Positions 1 through 10,724 of a stretch of DNA of 64,000 nucleotides are shown here, one piece after another. The stretch covers positions 20,192,653-20,256,652 of the forward strand of contig CM071935.1 in NCBI GenBank assembly GCA_016081115.2, given 5' to 3'. Each line of letters starts with the position of its first letter. Position 1 is the first letter of the stretch. The translations under genes and the position numbers were made by a program. The notes under the pieces were generated by a model. That model did not search any database, was not told the DNA's origin, and saw nothing but the letters and a program-made list of their open reading frames with translations. Origin of the DNA: Rehmannia glutinosa (taxonomy: Eukaryota; Streptophyta; Magnoliopsida; Lamiales; Orobanchaceae).

Positions 1-585
1 GTAATTTCATTTTTAAAGACCAGGGATATTTTTGTAATTATACTTGTTTTGATTTTGGTAACCAAAATCTGGCCTTATCTTATCCCGTGAGTTTTTTTTT
101 TTTTCAAAAATCAAAACTACTCTTCTCCCCACGAAATCACCCACGATCTCTTCAACTTCAACAATCTGTGCGAATTTAAATCTCTTCAACATGGGCGATT
201 TTTGTGAGTCTTCATTAGGGTTCGAATCTCTCAGCATTTGGGTGTAAATTTTCGGTGGATGTGTTTGTTTTAATTTTCATGGGTGCGATTTTTGGGCTTC
301 TTCACTGCTAGGGTTCTAGGGGTTTTGATTGTCATTTTTTCTTGCTGAAATTTGTTCATATGTTGTGTGTTATCTCTTTTGTAGCCACCGAATTTTATAG
401 TTCATCTTCTTTCGATTTCTCATTTTTTTTCCTGGAATTTATCCCCAACGTCTACGTTTTTTTTACATGTGTGTTATATGCACCTTTGTATTATGAGTTT
501 CATGGAACATGTTTATGATGTGTTAGAGTTCGTAAATCAACTTTTTTAGTGTACATATGATTATGTAGTTTTAGAGTATGTATTG

Positions 586-816
586 TGTATATTTAGGGTT
601 GATATTATGGACACAATGTGCACTGGTTGTTATTCTTTGTATATTTAGGGTTGCTATATTTTTGTATACTTCATTATGTAATAATGTATATTTAGTTATG
701 TAATATTGTATACGTAGTTGTGTGATAATGTATATTAGTATATAATAATGTATACTTAGTAGTGTGATAATATATATTTAGTCGTATAATAATGTATATT
801 TAGTTGTGTGATAATG
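586..816. repeat. Degenerate TGTATATTTAGT-type tandem array, left part
   Basis: Words such as AATGTATATTTAGT, AATGTATACTTAGT and TTGTGTGATAATGTAT recur every 20-35 bases up to the LTR boundary. The same words continue at 14778-14935 directly after the element, so the insertion split one array. This is direct reading; unit length is irregular. Confidence 0.7.
812..816. repeat. Target site duplication TAATG, left
   Basis: Identical to 14778-14782 on the other side of the chromovirus; 5 bp is the expected size for a gypsy integrase. Confidence 0.9.
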
Positions 817-3800
817 TGTGAAGCCCTCGATTTTTTATTCGAACATGTACTTACCGTGTCGTCTTTGTACTTTTGACAATTCTACCGCGTCGCTTTGACG
901 GGTAAATATTAATGATAATTACATTTTTGCCTTAATTTCCTTATTTACTTCTTGTGATCATAATCATTTATTAATTTTATTTCGCATTTATGGTCACTTG
1001 ATTGATCATCATTATTATTATTTGCGTATCTATTAGTCACCTTAGAATTCTAAGAGACTATTTATTTTTGAGGTTTATACCTTATAGAATTAAGAATCCG
1101 GATTAGATTAAGCGATCATGAGACTTATAAGTGATCAAGGAGATCACTAATTATTTTGGAGATTGATATTATTCATCTATTACCATCAAATTTGGGACAA
1201 AAAAAAAATGGAATTACCACAAATACCCTTAAGGGGGACGGCCACGATGGGAAATTTTAGGGTAGAAATATCTTCCAACTCTTGTACACATACACCTTAT
1301 GTATTCATCTTGTGTATTATTACACCATTAATTCAAATCTTATACACAATATCTTATACACCAATTCTTTATTATAAACTTACCCAACATGTTGGAGGCT
1401 TCCCAACACCCCATGCCAACATTCCTCTCTATCCTTGCAATTCCATCCTCCCATGCAAGACTACACCTTGACCAAAGTATTTGTCCCTCATGCTTACTAC
1501 AATTTACAAGACTTGGAACAAAACACAAAAATCACTCTCCCACACACACACAAAAATCGGCCATTAGGCCACAAGACATAAGAAATTTCATTTTTTTTAC
1601 CCAACACCTTCATCTCTCAAACCTTTCATCCTCCTTCTCACCAAGAAATCCTCCCACATCTCTCTCTACAATTTTCTTCTCTTCTCTTAAACACATAGTA
1701 AAAAATACAAGAACTTTTTCTTCTACTCCATCACAAAATTCGAACACCCCCCTTCAACAAGGTAAGAAATTTGGTTCCTCTTCTTGTCTTGATAATATCT
1801 AACTATCTCCTCTCACTTATTAATGTAAGTTTGGATTTTTATGTTGAGGTTTACATAGAAGACTTGGAAGATACTAAGGGTCTCACCATCACCTTGAAGA
1901 AGACTCCTAGACTTGAAGAAATTTGAAGGATTTGGACTATAAGGTAAGAAATGGGATTTTTGGTACCTTCTTCTTCTCCCCTAATAATTTCGAATTTTAA
2001 CACCAAAATTATAATTTTGAGGTGATTAGGGGCTGACCTTGGAGCTTTGTTTAAGTGGTGATCAAGTTCTTAAGAGACCATCAATTTGTGTCTACAACTT
2101 TCAACTACACAAGGTAAGTGTGGTACCTTTGGCCTATTCCTTCTCTTTTTCCCTCCTTAGTTCAAATCTTCATTTTCTAACTCAAAACTCCTTGTATTAT
2201 TGGACTTAGGGGCAGCCTTAAGTGAGGATTAAAATCCTCAAGGTCTAGTGACACCACTTTACACCAATCAACCGAACAAACAAGGTGGGTGGAAAAATCC
2301 TTTCAACTTCTAGGTGTTTTAATTCATAAAAATGCATGTAGTATTTTGTTATTGAGCGTTTGAGATATATATTATGTATTGCATGCTATTTTCTTGTATC
2401 AAGTTGGAAAAATTTCTCAAGTGTTGCTCAAAATGCGATTTACCGAAAATTAGGACATACATGTACACTTTATTGTCATATTTGATAAATTCTTGTATGA
2501 GATGGATATGTATGTTTATGACTCTTGAAATCTATGTTTTGAATGACCTATAACCTGGACAAGTCGAGCATAATTGATTAAATTTCGATTTTTGGACTTA
2601 AAATGCAAAAATGGAAAGTTGGTGGACTTAATTGCAAGAAAATAAAACTTAGGGGACCCCTCTGTAATTTTTGATTTTTGGGACTGAACTCAGGTTCAAA
2701 AATTATGTTTTGACATTTTATTAAAGTTTTAAGAGTTTTTAGATAAATAAAATCAACCCTTAAAAGCCCAAGGACTAGATTGTAAAATTTGAGAAGTTTA
2801 AGGGCTATTTTGCAAATTTCGAAACTGTACCAGACCCTAATTTTAAAATTTGAAATTTTAACTCTTAAGGGACTGGAAATAACATATTTTAAGTGTATTC
2901 CAAAAATCCAAGTGTTTAGAGCTTGGAAAGTAATTTTATAAAACTTGAGGGACCAAATTGTAAAAGATTAAACTTGAGGACCCAAATGAAATTTCCAGGA
3001 CTTATACAGCCCATGTACCTGGAACTACTAATTTACCTATAACATAATTATATTTTGGACCCAAGGTTCAAATTTCATAACAATTGGACCCCTAAAAGCC
3101 TTAAAGGCAATTATTTCAAAATGGGACAAAAATGAGATTTTCAAAAGTTAAGGGACCTATACTTATGACGTTTTAAAACTGTTTTTTGTCCCAATATCCC
3201 ACTAACCTTAGTGACATTTTCCAACTGGAATCACATAAGAAGCCCTTCCGATTTGTGAGTTCCGATTATTTTAAACTTAGGGCCCGAAATGACAATTTTA
3301 ACAAATTTGGGGCCAATGTGAGAATTTTATAAAACCTCGACCTCAAAACTTTAAAAAACTGAATATCTGAACAATTTAAAGAATTTAGGAACTGACCTCA
3401 TAATATTTCAAGGTCGGGACATTTATTTATTTAACTTTTAACCCCAAAAGTATTGATTTTGACAAAACGGGGCTAATTGTAAATTTTATTTTTATAAGGA
3501 CCTAACTCAAATTATTTTCTTTTAAAGAAACAGCCCTGGACCCTCTTACTTTAATATTTAATTAAAATATTTTAATTTCTCAAAAACCCCTTGACTTATC
3601 GGACCGCCTTGACCGATTAATACCCGATCGCGGGCGACTTCCTCATCTTGCGATTTGAATCTATAACGGGACTTATGTTCCACCTAATCGTTCAAGATAT
3701 CAAAGATTGCCTATCCTCCCGATAATCATCTTCATCCAAATAACTCCACCAACGCCATAATTACCTTACGCAAATTTTTCGAAAACTTTTCATGAATTGC

Positions 3801-4872
3801 TTCCCGAATCAATAATACTCGACTGCCTGGTTGACTTCATGAACTTGTGTTTACTTTCCTGCTTGAGTCAACTTGGTGTGTCGAGCTCACAGTCGGAATG
3901 GATACGTCGGGGATGGAACCGGGCAGCTCGGCTGCTATTCCACTCTTCCGGCCCCATCGTCCTAATCCCGCAACGGAGGGACGGAGTCTGTCCAAGGGAA
4001 GCGAGTCGTAGTACTTGAGGTATAATCATGATTATGACAAATCCGAGCCTTGCTAGCTCCACTGTGGACTTTGTCTTTGCCTACGGAGCGATAAGGTGAT
4101 AGGTCTTGGACCATCTTGCTCGGGGAGTTACAAGGAAGAATGAAGGAATCGCTGTCTGATCCACACGATTCTGGAGTTAATCGGACCCGTTTGGTTGGCG
4201 CTACAAATCCGTATGCAACCGCTACTTGTCTTGCATAGGTTGGCGCTACAAATCCGTACGCAACCGCTACTTGTCTTGCATAGGATTGGCGTTACAAATC
4301 CGTACGCAATCCTCCTGTCGGCTTAAACCATAGTGCCTGCGTGACCACGAACTATTTTCTTAAACTATATAAGTATGTTACTTAATATATTTATCACGAC
4401 GCTTGTGGACTGTGTGTGAAATCATGCATCATCTCTCACGCGTTTTCATACAACTAAAATTCTCGCATTAACTAATTATATCGCCACACTTGCACACGAT
4501 CACCCCATCCACTGAGATTTCTGTCTCATCCCCTCCTGTTTTCTAACCTTTAGATGAAGAGTTCGCTGAAGACATCGAACCCACCGCAGATTGAATCCCT
4601 ATCCGTGATGTGGAGCGACATTTCCTTTTACTTTTATTTGTTGTTGGACTCCTTCATTTTATTTTCGTTTGGACTGTAAGTTAAATTCAGATAATCTTTT
4701 GGGTTGTATTCGGATACCGCCAGACTTTAAGATTGTAATTTGTACTCGTGATTATTTTAATTCCGCTGCATTAGACTCTATTTCACTTGGAGTTTGGTAT
4801 CTTTAGTTTAGACTGTTGATTTATTTCTGTTTAAGTGATTGATCGTTGTCGCGTCACGTTTGGGGCGTGACA
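817..4872 (+). repeat. 5' LTR of the Tekay-type element (4056 bp)
   Basis: Starts TGTGAAGCCC and ends GCGTGACA. Aligned by eye with 10725-14777 it differs by only scattered substitutions and a few 1-base indels, roughly 1 percent. The middle (about 1160-1800) contains matching open frames in both LTRs, but these have no protein character. Several AAGGTAAG words occur (about 1757, 1940 and 2110), each followed by similar CTTCTTCT-rich text, as if a short module had been duplicated. A 45 bp tandem repeat lies at 4193-4317. Confidence 0.93.
4193..4317 (+). repeat. 45 bp tandem repeat in the 5' LTR, about 2.7 copies
   Basis: Copies start at 4193, 4238 and about 4283. Each contains GGCGCTACAAATCCGTAYGC followed by an ACCGCTACTTGTCTTGCATAGG-type half; the last copy is partial and has one change (GGCGTTACA). 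The same array is present at 14098-14222 in the 3' LTR. Confidence 0.85.
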
Positions 4873-4876
4873 GTTA

Positions 4877-4888
4877 TGGTATCAGAGC
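4877..4888 (+). other. Primer binding site, initiator-Met tRNA type
   Basis: TGGTATCAGAGC starts 4 bases after the LTR end at 4872. It is the standard plant primer site complementary to the 3' end of initiator methionine tRNA. Confidence 0.9.
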
Positions 4889-5170
4889 TCGGCTTGTGAG
4901 ATGGAAACTTACACCGAGCTGACCCAGGATAGCACCCTCGGATTGTGTTGGGTAGTACCGCGACTTGACTAATTAAGTGTGAAATCGATTTCAAAAATGG
5001 CATAGAACCATATTATTGATGTTTAGGTTAAGCTAAAATTTATATTTGGAGAATCCCTAGTCATAATTGATTTGACTTAGCTGACCTTTGACTGACTTCC
5101 TTAGTCATTCTTTCCTTGTTCTCCTTATCTTTCCTTACATCCGTCTAATCCGCTTCAGTTTTGTTTGACA

Positions 5171-5911
5171 GGATGGAGCCGGCACCCCCAACTTGGTGGG
5201 ACGTAATAGAAGCTCGTTTTGAACGGGATCACTATAAGGCCTTAGAACTTCATTGGCGCCAGGCATTCCTACGGGCCGAGTCTGAGCTTACCAGGGAACG
5301 ACAATGCACTCATGAACTAGGACACCTCCTGACAAAGAGTCAAGAAGAGAAGAATAACCTTACCCTCCTCGTTAAAGACCGCGAGGACACCATCCGCGCT
5401 CGCGAGGACCAAATTGATTGATCCAGAACGCCCGGATAATACTCGCGAGAAGATGGAACGTGCCAAGGAAGGTCGCACGAAGTGGAGAATGGAGGCGCAC
5501 ATGTCAAGAGACACTATAGGACGCCATGAGGAGACCATCAACAAACAAATGCAGATAATCGAGGAACTCACGCATGCCTTAACCCAGCAGGATGCGGCTC
5601 TGGAGGCTGCCTTAGCAGCTAATGCGCCACCGTTGCCACCGCCGAGGCGAACAATGCCCGACCTTGAGGCCGATAATGAAGAGGATCCCGAGGAGGATCT
5701 GAAGAAGACCCCAAGAGGATCCCGATGAGGATTCAATGGAAGATGAAGAGCCCGAGGCGCTTGAAGCCGCCCACTCGATGATGCTCCCGGACTAGAACAA
5801 AGGTGGCTAGATTTCGCCAATCGGCTAATCTTTGAGGTGCTACCTCATCCCGATCAAGTTCCGGTTCTGGACGAGGCCGCTAGTGACGATGACGGCGACC
5901 TCACTGAATAG
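5171..5911 (+). pseudogene. Coiled-coil leader ORF upstream of gag (frameshifted)
   Basis: A reading frame starts at ATG 5171 (MEPAPPTWWDVIEARF...), about 300 bases inside the left LTR, and can be followed across at least three frame changes (about 5418, 5700 and 5790) to a TAG at 5909-5911. The predicted protein is about 245 residues. It is rich in charged heptad-like sequence (RERQCTHELGHLL, REDTIRAREDQID, then ETINKQMQIIEELTHAL), so a long coiled coil is likely. A proline stretch (PPLPPPRR) and a strongly acidic tail (EADNEEDPEED, DEAASDDDGDLTE) follow. It is separated by about 270 bases from the gag ORF at 6180. Chromoviruses normally begin with gag, so this is an extra ORF. Its function is unknown; it might be a split N-terminal part of gag or an acquired host sequence. 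Confidence 0.6.
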
Positions 5912-6179
5912 ATAGCTTTTGTGATAGATAGTATCAGGCGCATATTACCTTTCCGTTGTATTTTACTTTTCGTTGTACTATGATTTCAGATTTACCATCG
6001 ATTATGTAGTCTATTGTATGAACTCCTTTGGATGTATTCAAATTTTCACATTAATGGATATATCTTTTCTTCATGTTCTATGTCTTGTGAACTTATGTTG
6101 CTCTCCTTGCGGTATAACTTGTTTACGCGAATATTTATTGGAATCATTCATTTTTGTATTGTAGCTAAACTCCAGATTC

Positions 6180-7260
6180 ATGGCTGGAAACTGGGGACGC
6201 GGGAGACCCCGCCGTATACCCCAAAGGAAGGATGATGCGCAAAGGGCAATGGCACCCTCCCCCGAATTGCCACCACCTTCTCCGCCAATCCCAGGAGATA
6301 ACCTAACTGCAATAGCCTTGCAGCAGATATTGGTTTTCATGAGGCAACAAGCAGAGCCTCGTCAGCCTAACCATGAACCTACTCGAGAGACGAATGACCG
6401 CACCTTGGAGCGGTTTCTACGATCGACCCCGACTTTCTTAGGGAACCGGATGACGTGAAAGCGAGAATAATGGATCGGGAAACCGAGAATATCTTCAATG
6501 CTCTCCAATACTCGGGGAACAAAAGGTTACGCCGCCGTGTTCGACTAGAATCACCGCTCGAGATTGGTGGAGAGCAAGCGATTGAGAGAAAGTGGGAACA
6601 TGATCAAGTAGATAGAACATGGGAAAATTTCTGGCCGAATTCAATGAGCAATACATTCCCCAAGTCGTGAAGGAGTCACGCCGGGATGAATTTCATAAAT
6701 TGAGACAGGGGAACATGTATGTGGCCCAAGATGAGTCCGAATTCCATCGGTTATCTAAATATGCCCCAGAACAATCAAAGACGGAAGAGGACAAATTGTA
6801 TAAGTTCACACGGGGATCAAGGCTGGAACTCGAGAAAGCTTGACTTTTGATCATTGAAATAACAACATACTCGGCCCAAAGATGAAAGCGACCCTCCACA
6901 TTGAGTCGGGACTTAACCGCATTGGTCGATTCAATTTGAATAGGCCATCGAAATGTCTCAAAAGGACAGCGGTGGGACAACCATCAAGGCCCTGTTAAAA
7001 TTCGAAGGGCCGATTGTTAAGACAGAAAAAGGAAAGGACCGATCTGGGAAAACCGGGCCAAGTATGTACACATTGGCAAAAACCGGACATACTTGCGATA
7101 ATGATCATGGCGTAAACATGGAAGGTGTTTACGCTGTGGTAGTAATCAACACCACCAAGGATTGCCCGAAATACGAAGACCGGACCACACAGTGCAACCA
7201 CGTAGCCGGCTAACGGCCAGGGTAACCGGCAAGGATGCCTACTCGAGCATTTGCACTAGC
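6180..7260 (+). pseudogene. gag: gag of the Tekay-type element (frameshifted)
   Basis: Begins at ATG 6180 (MAGNWGRGRPRR) with a basic start, a proline-rich linker (ELPPPSPPIPGD) and the LERFLRSTPTFLG motif that opens the capsid domain of plant chromovirus Gag. The capsid then continues in other frames near 6455, 6619 (FLAEFNEQYIP) and 6690-6840. A CCHC zinc knuckle of the CX2CX4HX4C type is recognisable at 7126-7165 (CLRCGSNQHH then DC), but it needs one missing base to stay in frame. Gag would form the particle and bind RNA. At least four frame breaks make this copy non-functional. Confidence 0.8.
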
Positions 7261-7265
7261 CGGAC

Positions 7266-10200
7266 ATGAGGCTCCTGGAGGCAACAGATGTGGTGGAAGG
7301 TACGCTTCTAGTATCTAGCCATTACGCTAAAGTACTATTTGACCCTGGATCAACGCATTCATTTGTCGCACCACATTTTGTACACAAGTTGCATGCATGC
7401 ATGGAACATATGCCTATAGGTTTAGAAGTATCCACTCCTATGGGCGCAAGCCGATAATGTATATTATCTATAATGCATGCGAAGTTAAAAGTGATGAGAT
7501 AAATTTCCTGCCGATTTGATCTTCTTTGCTATATCTCAATACGACATTATATTGGGAATGAATCGGTTGTCTCACACACCATGCACAAATGGACTGCGCC
7601 ATCGCAAGTCCATTAAACTATGTGAACCCGACAAGCTCGAAGTGGAAATTTCGGGAAGAGCACGAGTTAAGATTGCCCCAATCATTTCAAAGAATGAAAG
7701 CGAGGAAGGCGATCACTAGAGGGGCACAAGGGTACTTGGCGTTTGTAATTAACAAACCTAAGGTTGAGACACAAATTAATCGAGTACCTATAGTATCCGA
7801 ATATACGATGTATTTCCACAAGAACTCACCACCTGTCCCCTTCGGATAGGGAAGTTGAGTTCACCATCGAGTATTACCGGAACCGCCCGATCGCGAACGC
7901 CGTATAGAATGGCTCTGTTGAGTTACAAGAGTTGAAGACACAATTACGTGTTGATGGATGTGGGATTTATTCGACCAAGTACGTCTCCCTGGGGGCACCG
8001 GTTATTTTCAAAAAGAAAGATGGCACATTAAGACTGTGTATAGACTATCGCGGACTTAACAAAATGTGACCATCAAGAACAAATATCCCCTCCCGAGGAT
8101 AGACGAACTGTTTGATCAACTTCAAGGAGCGACGGTGTACTCAAGTTTGATTTACAACAAGGATATTATCGCTTAAAGATCCGTGGAGAAGACGTTTCCA
8201 AAACAACATTCCGGACGGATATGGACACTATGAGTTTGTGGTGATGCCTTTCGGTCGACAAATGCACCAAAGAACGTTTATGGATCTAATGCATCGAGTC
8301 TTTCAACCTTATTTGGATCAATTCGTAGTGATATTCATTGATGACATACTCGTATACTCTAAGTCTAAAGAGGAGCATGAGCGTCATCCAAAATTGTTTT
8401 AGAGATACTACGAGAACACAAGCCGTATGCCAAATTCGACAAGTGCGAATTTTGGCTTAGTGAAGTCGCATTCTTGGGACACATAGTATCCGGCACGGGA
8501 TCGCCGTAGATCCTTCGAAAGTACAAACAAAGTGGTTGAATGGAAACAACCCGAGTCCGTAAATCGGAGATCGAAGTTTTCTTAGGACTAGCGGATATTA
8601 TCGAAGATTTATCCAAGATTTCTCCAAGATAGCCGGACCGGTCACTCTACTAACCCGGAAGCAAGTCAAGTTTGAGTGGAATGACAAGTGTGAGGCTAGT
8701 TTCCAAGAGTCAAGAAACGAAACGACTTACTACGACCCAGTCTTAGCCCTTCCAAAGGGAACAAAAAACTTTGTCGTCTACAAAGGACGCATCAAAGGAA
8801 GGATCGGGAGCAAGATGCTCATGCAAGAAGGAAAGGTCATTGCTTACGCATCACGGAAACTCAAGCCGTATGAAGCCAATTACCCAACGCATGACTTGGA
8901 ATTGGCGCAATAGTGTTCGCATTAAAGAAATGGAGACACTATCTCTACGAGCAACATTCACGGTTTACACAGGATCATAAAAGCCTAAAGTATCTATTCT
9001 CTCGAAGAACTCAATTTGAGGCAATGGAGATGGATGGAGTTAATAGAAGATTATCACTTTGATATTCAATACCATCCCTGAAAGCAAACGTAGTAGCCGA
9101 CGCCTTGAGCGGGAAGGCGAGTTTAGCTAGACTAATGATTCGAGAGTGGAGATCATTAGAAGAATTGAGCACTTGGAATCCGATGAGAACCAAGATTTTG
9201 AATTTCATGTGCTAATATTTGATTAAACCCGATCTATCGAATGAGATCAAAGTAACACAGGATTGACGTGCAACTTCAAAAACTAAAAGAGAAGATACTC
9301 AAAGGAGAAAGATCGGAATTCTCGGTATAGGAAGATGGGATCATTAGATTTGGAATAGAATTTGTGTACCGAGTGATGAGCAACTTAGGAACAGAATCCT
9401 TTCGAAGCACACCGTTCGAAATACACTATACATCCTGGAGGAAACAAGATGTATAAGGACTTGAAACAAAGATTATGGGTGGGTAAACATGAAGAACCAG
9501 GTAGCGAGTTCGTTGCGAGATGTTTGACTTGTCAACGAGTAAAAGTCAACACCAACGACCATCCGGTTTATTACAACCGTTGAGAATTCCCAGTGGAAAT
9601 GGGAACACATAACGATGGACTTCATGACGGATCTACCAAGGACCAGGATTTGAGGCGATGATGCTATTTGGGTAGTCGTGAGACCGACTCACGAAATCGC
9701 ACATTTCTTACCCATGAAGAAAACCGGCGACGGCTTACGAAAACTTGCGCAAATTTACATCCGAGAGATCATTCGACCGCATGGAGTGCCATCGACATAG
9801 TGTCGACAGAGACCCGAGGTTTGTCTCCGTTTCTGGAAATGCTTACATGAGGAATTGGGTACCTCGCTAAGTTTCAGCCAAGAAGAAGACATCCGCAAAC
9901 CGATGGCCATCGAGCGAACAATTCAAACCCTGGAAGACATGTTGCGAGCATGCACATTGGATTTCCAAGGAAGTTGGGATTCGCACTTACCATTGGCCGA
10001 GTTCGCTTATAATAACAGATTATCGTGCCACGATTGGGATGGCACCCTACGAAGCTTTGTATGGACGAAAGTGTAGATCCCTACACTGGGAGATTGATGA
10101 CCAATGGACTCAAGGAGGAGAAACGGAAGTCACCTCGATTCCAAAGGTCGACTTAGTTCGGAGGCCATGTAGAAGGTCAAGTTAATCAAGGAACGGATCC

Positions 10201-10685
10201 GTCATGACTCGGAGCCGCCAAAAGAGTTACGCGGACAAGAGGAGAAAGGACTTGGAATTTGAAGCCGGAGATGAAGTATTTCTCGGACTCTTGCCACGAA
10301 AAGGATTGATCAATCCAAGAAAGGAGGCAAATTGAGTCCGAGATATATTGGACCTTACAAAATTTTGCGAGAGGATCGGAAAGTTGGCCTCTGACGACTT
10401 GAGTTACCAAAGACAAAGATGCGGGAATGCACGATGTATTCCATGTGTTGAGATTGAAAAAGTATCAACCGGATCCCGAGCATATCATCACTCGTGATGC
10501 TCCTCCTCTAATGGAGAATTTATCTTACACCGAGGAACCAATCGAGAATCATTGACCGGCGTGATCGTCGGTTGCGTAGAGAGATTCCAATGGTTAAAGT
10601 TGTATGGCGGAACCACAACCGAGACGAAGACGCAACATGGGAGACGGAAGAAGACATGAGGAATCAATATCCAGAGCTATTCTGA
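7266..10685 (+). pseudogene. pol: pol of the Tekay-type element: PR, RT, RNase H, integrase, chromodomain (broken)
   Basis: The domain order is clear although the frame changes every few dozen codons. Protease: LFDPGSTHSFV at about 7335-7370. RT: GTLRLCIDYR then a PLPRIDELFDQL block at 8020-8120, VVMPFG at about 8240, and the catalytic FIDDILVYS at 8334-8360. RNase H: a VVYKDAS core at about 8772 and a HDLEL block near 8890. Integrase: zinc-binding CLTCQRVKV at about 9520, and GVPS...DRDPRFVS remnants near 9790-9830. Chromodomain at the end: EIPMVKVVWRNHN and ATWETEEDM, with a stop at 10683-10685. The breaks are mostly 1-2 base indels, not substitutions (for example near 8062, 8255 and 8575). 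Confidence 0.9.
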
Positions 10686-10711
10686 AGAGAATTTGGGGAC
10701 CAAATTCTTTT

Positions 10712-10724
10712 AAGTAGGGGAGAA
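10712..10724 (+). other. Polypurine tract of the Tekay-type element
   Basis: AAGTAGGGGAGAA directly abuts the start of the 3' LTR, as expected for the plus-strand primer. Confidence 0.85.

Larger units (their letters stand above)
1..816 (+). other. 5' leader and intron of an old transposon-derived locus
   Basis: No convincing coding region is visible. Positions about 100-240 are pyrimidine-rich and contain a TAGGGTTCGAA-type string of the kind common in plant 5' leaders. From about 590 the DNA becomes a loose array of TGTATATTTAGT-like words. The array resumes after the Tekay element at 14778 and ends in a good 3' splice site (TTTTTTGCAG at about 15050) just before the ATG at 15078. I infer a 5' leader plus a leader intron into which the retrotransposon later jumped. 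The small minus ORF near 13-237 is probably chance. Confidence 0.4.

Noticed and set aside
13..237. 74-codon minus ORF at the window start
   Set aside because: Antisense to a pyrimidine-rich leader; lysine/arginine-rich translation without motif.
1163..1802. Overlapping open frames in both Tekay LTRs (also at 11071-11710)
   Set aside because: Frames overlap on both strands, translations are low-complexity, and no domain or splice logic is seen. They are repeated only because the LTR is.
4193..4317. 45 bp tandem repeat considered as a CRISPR or satellite locus
   Set aside because: Under three copies, no spacers, conserved in both LTRs; it is an LTR-internal repeat.
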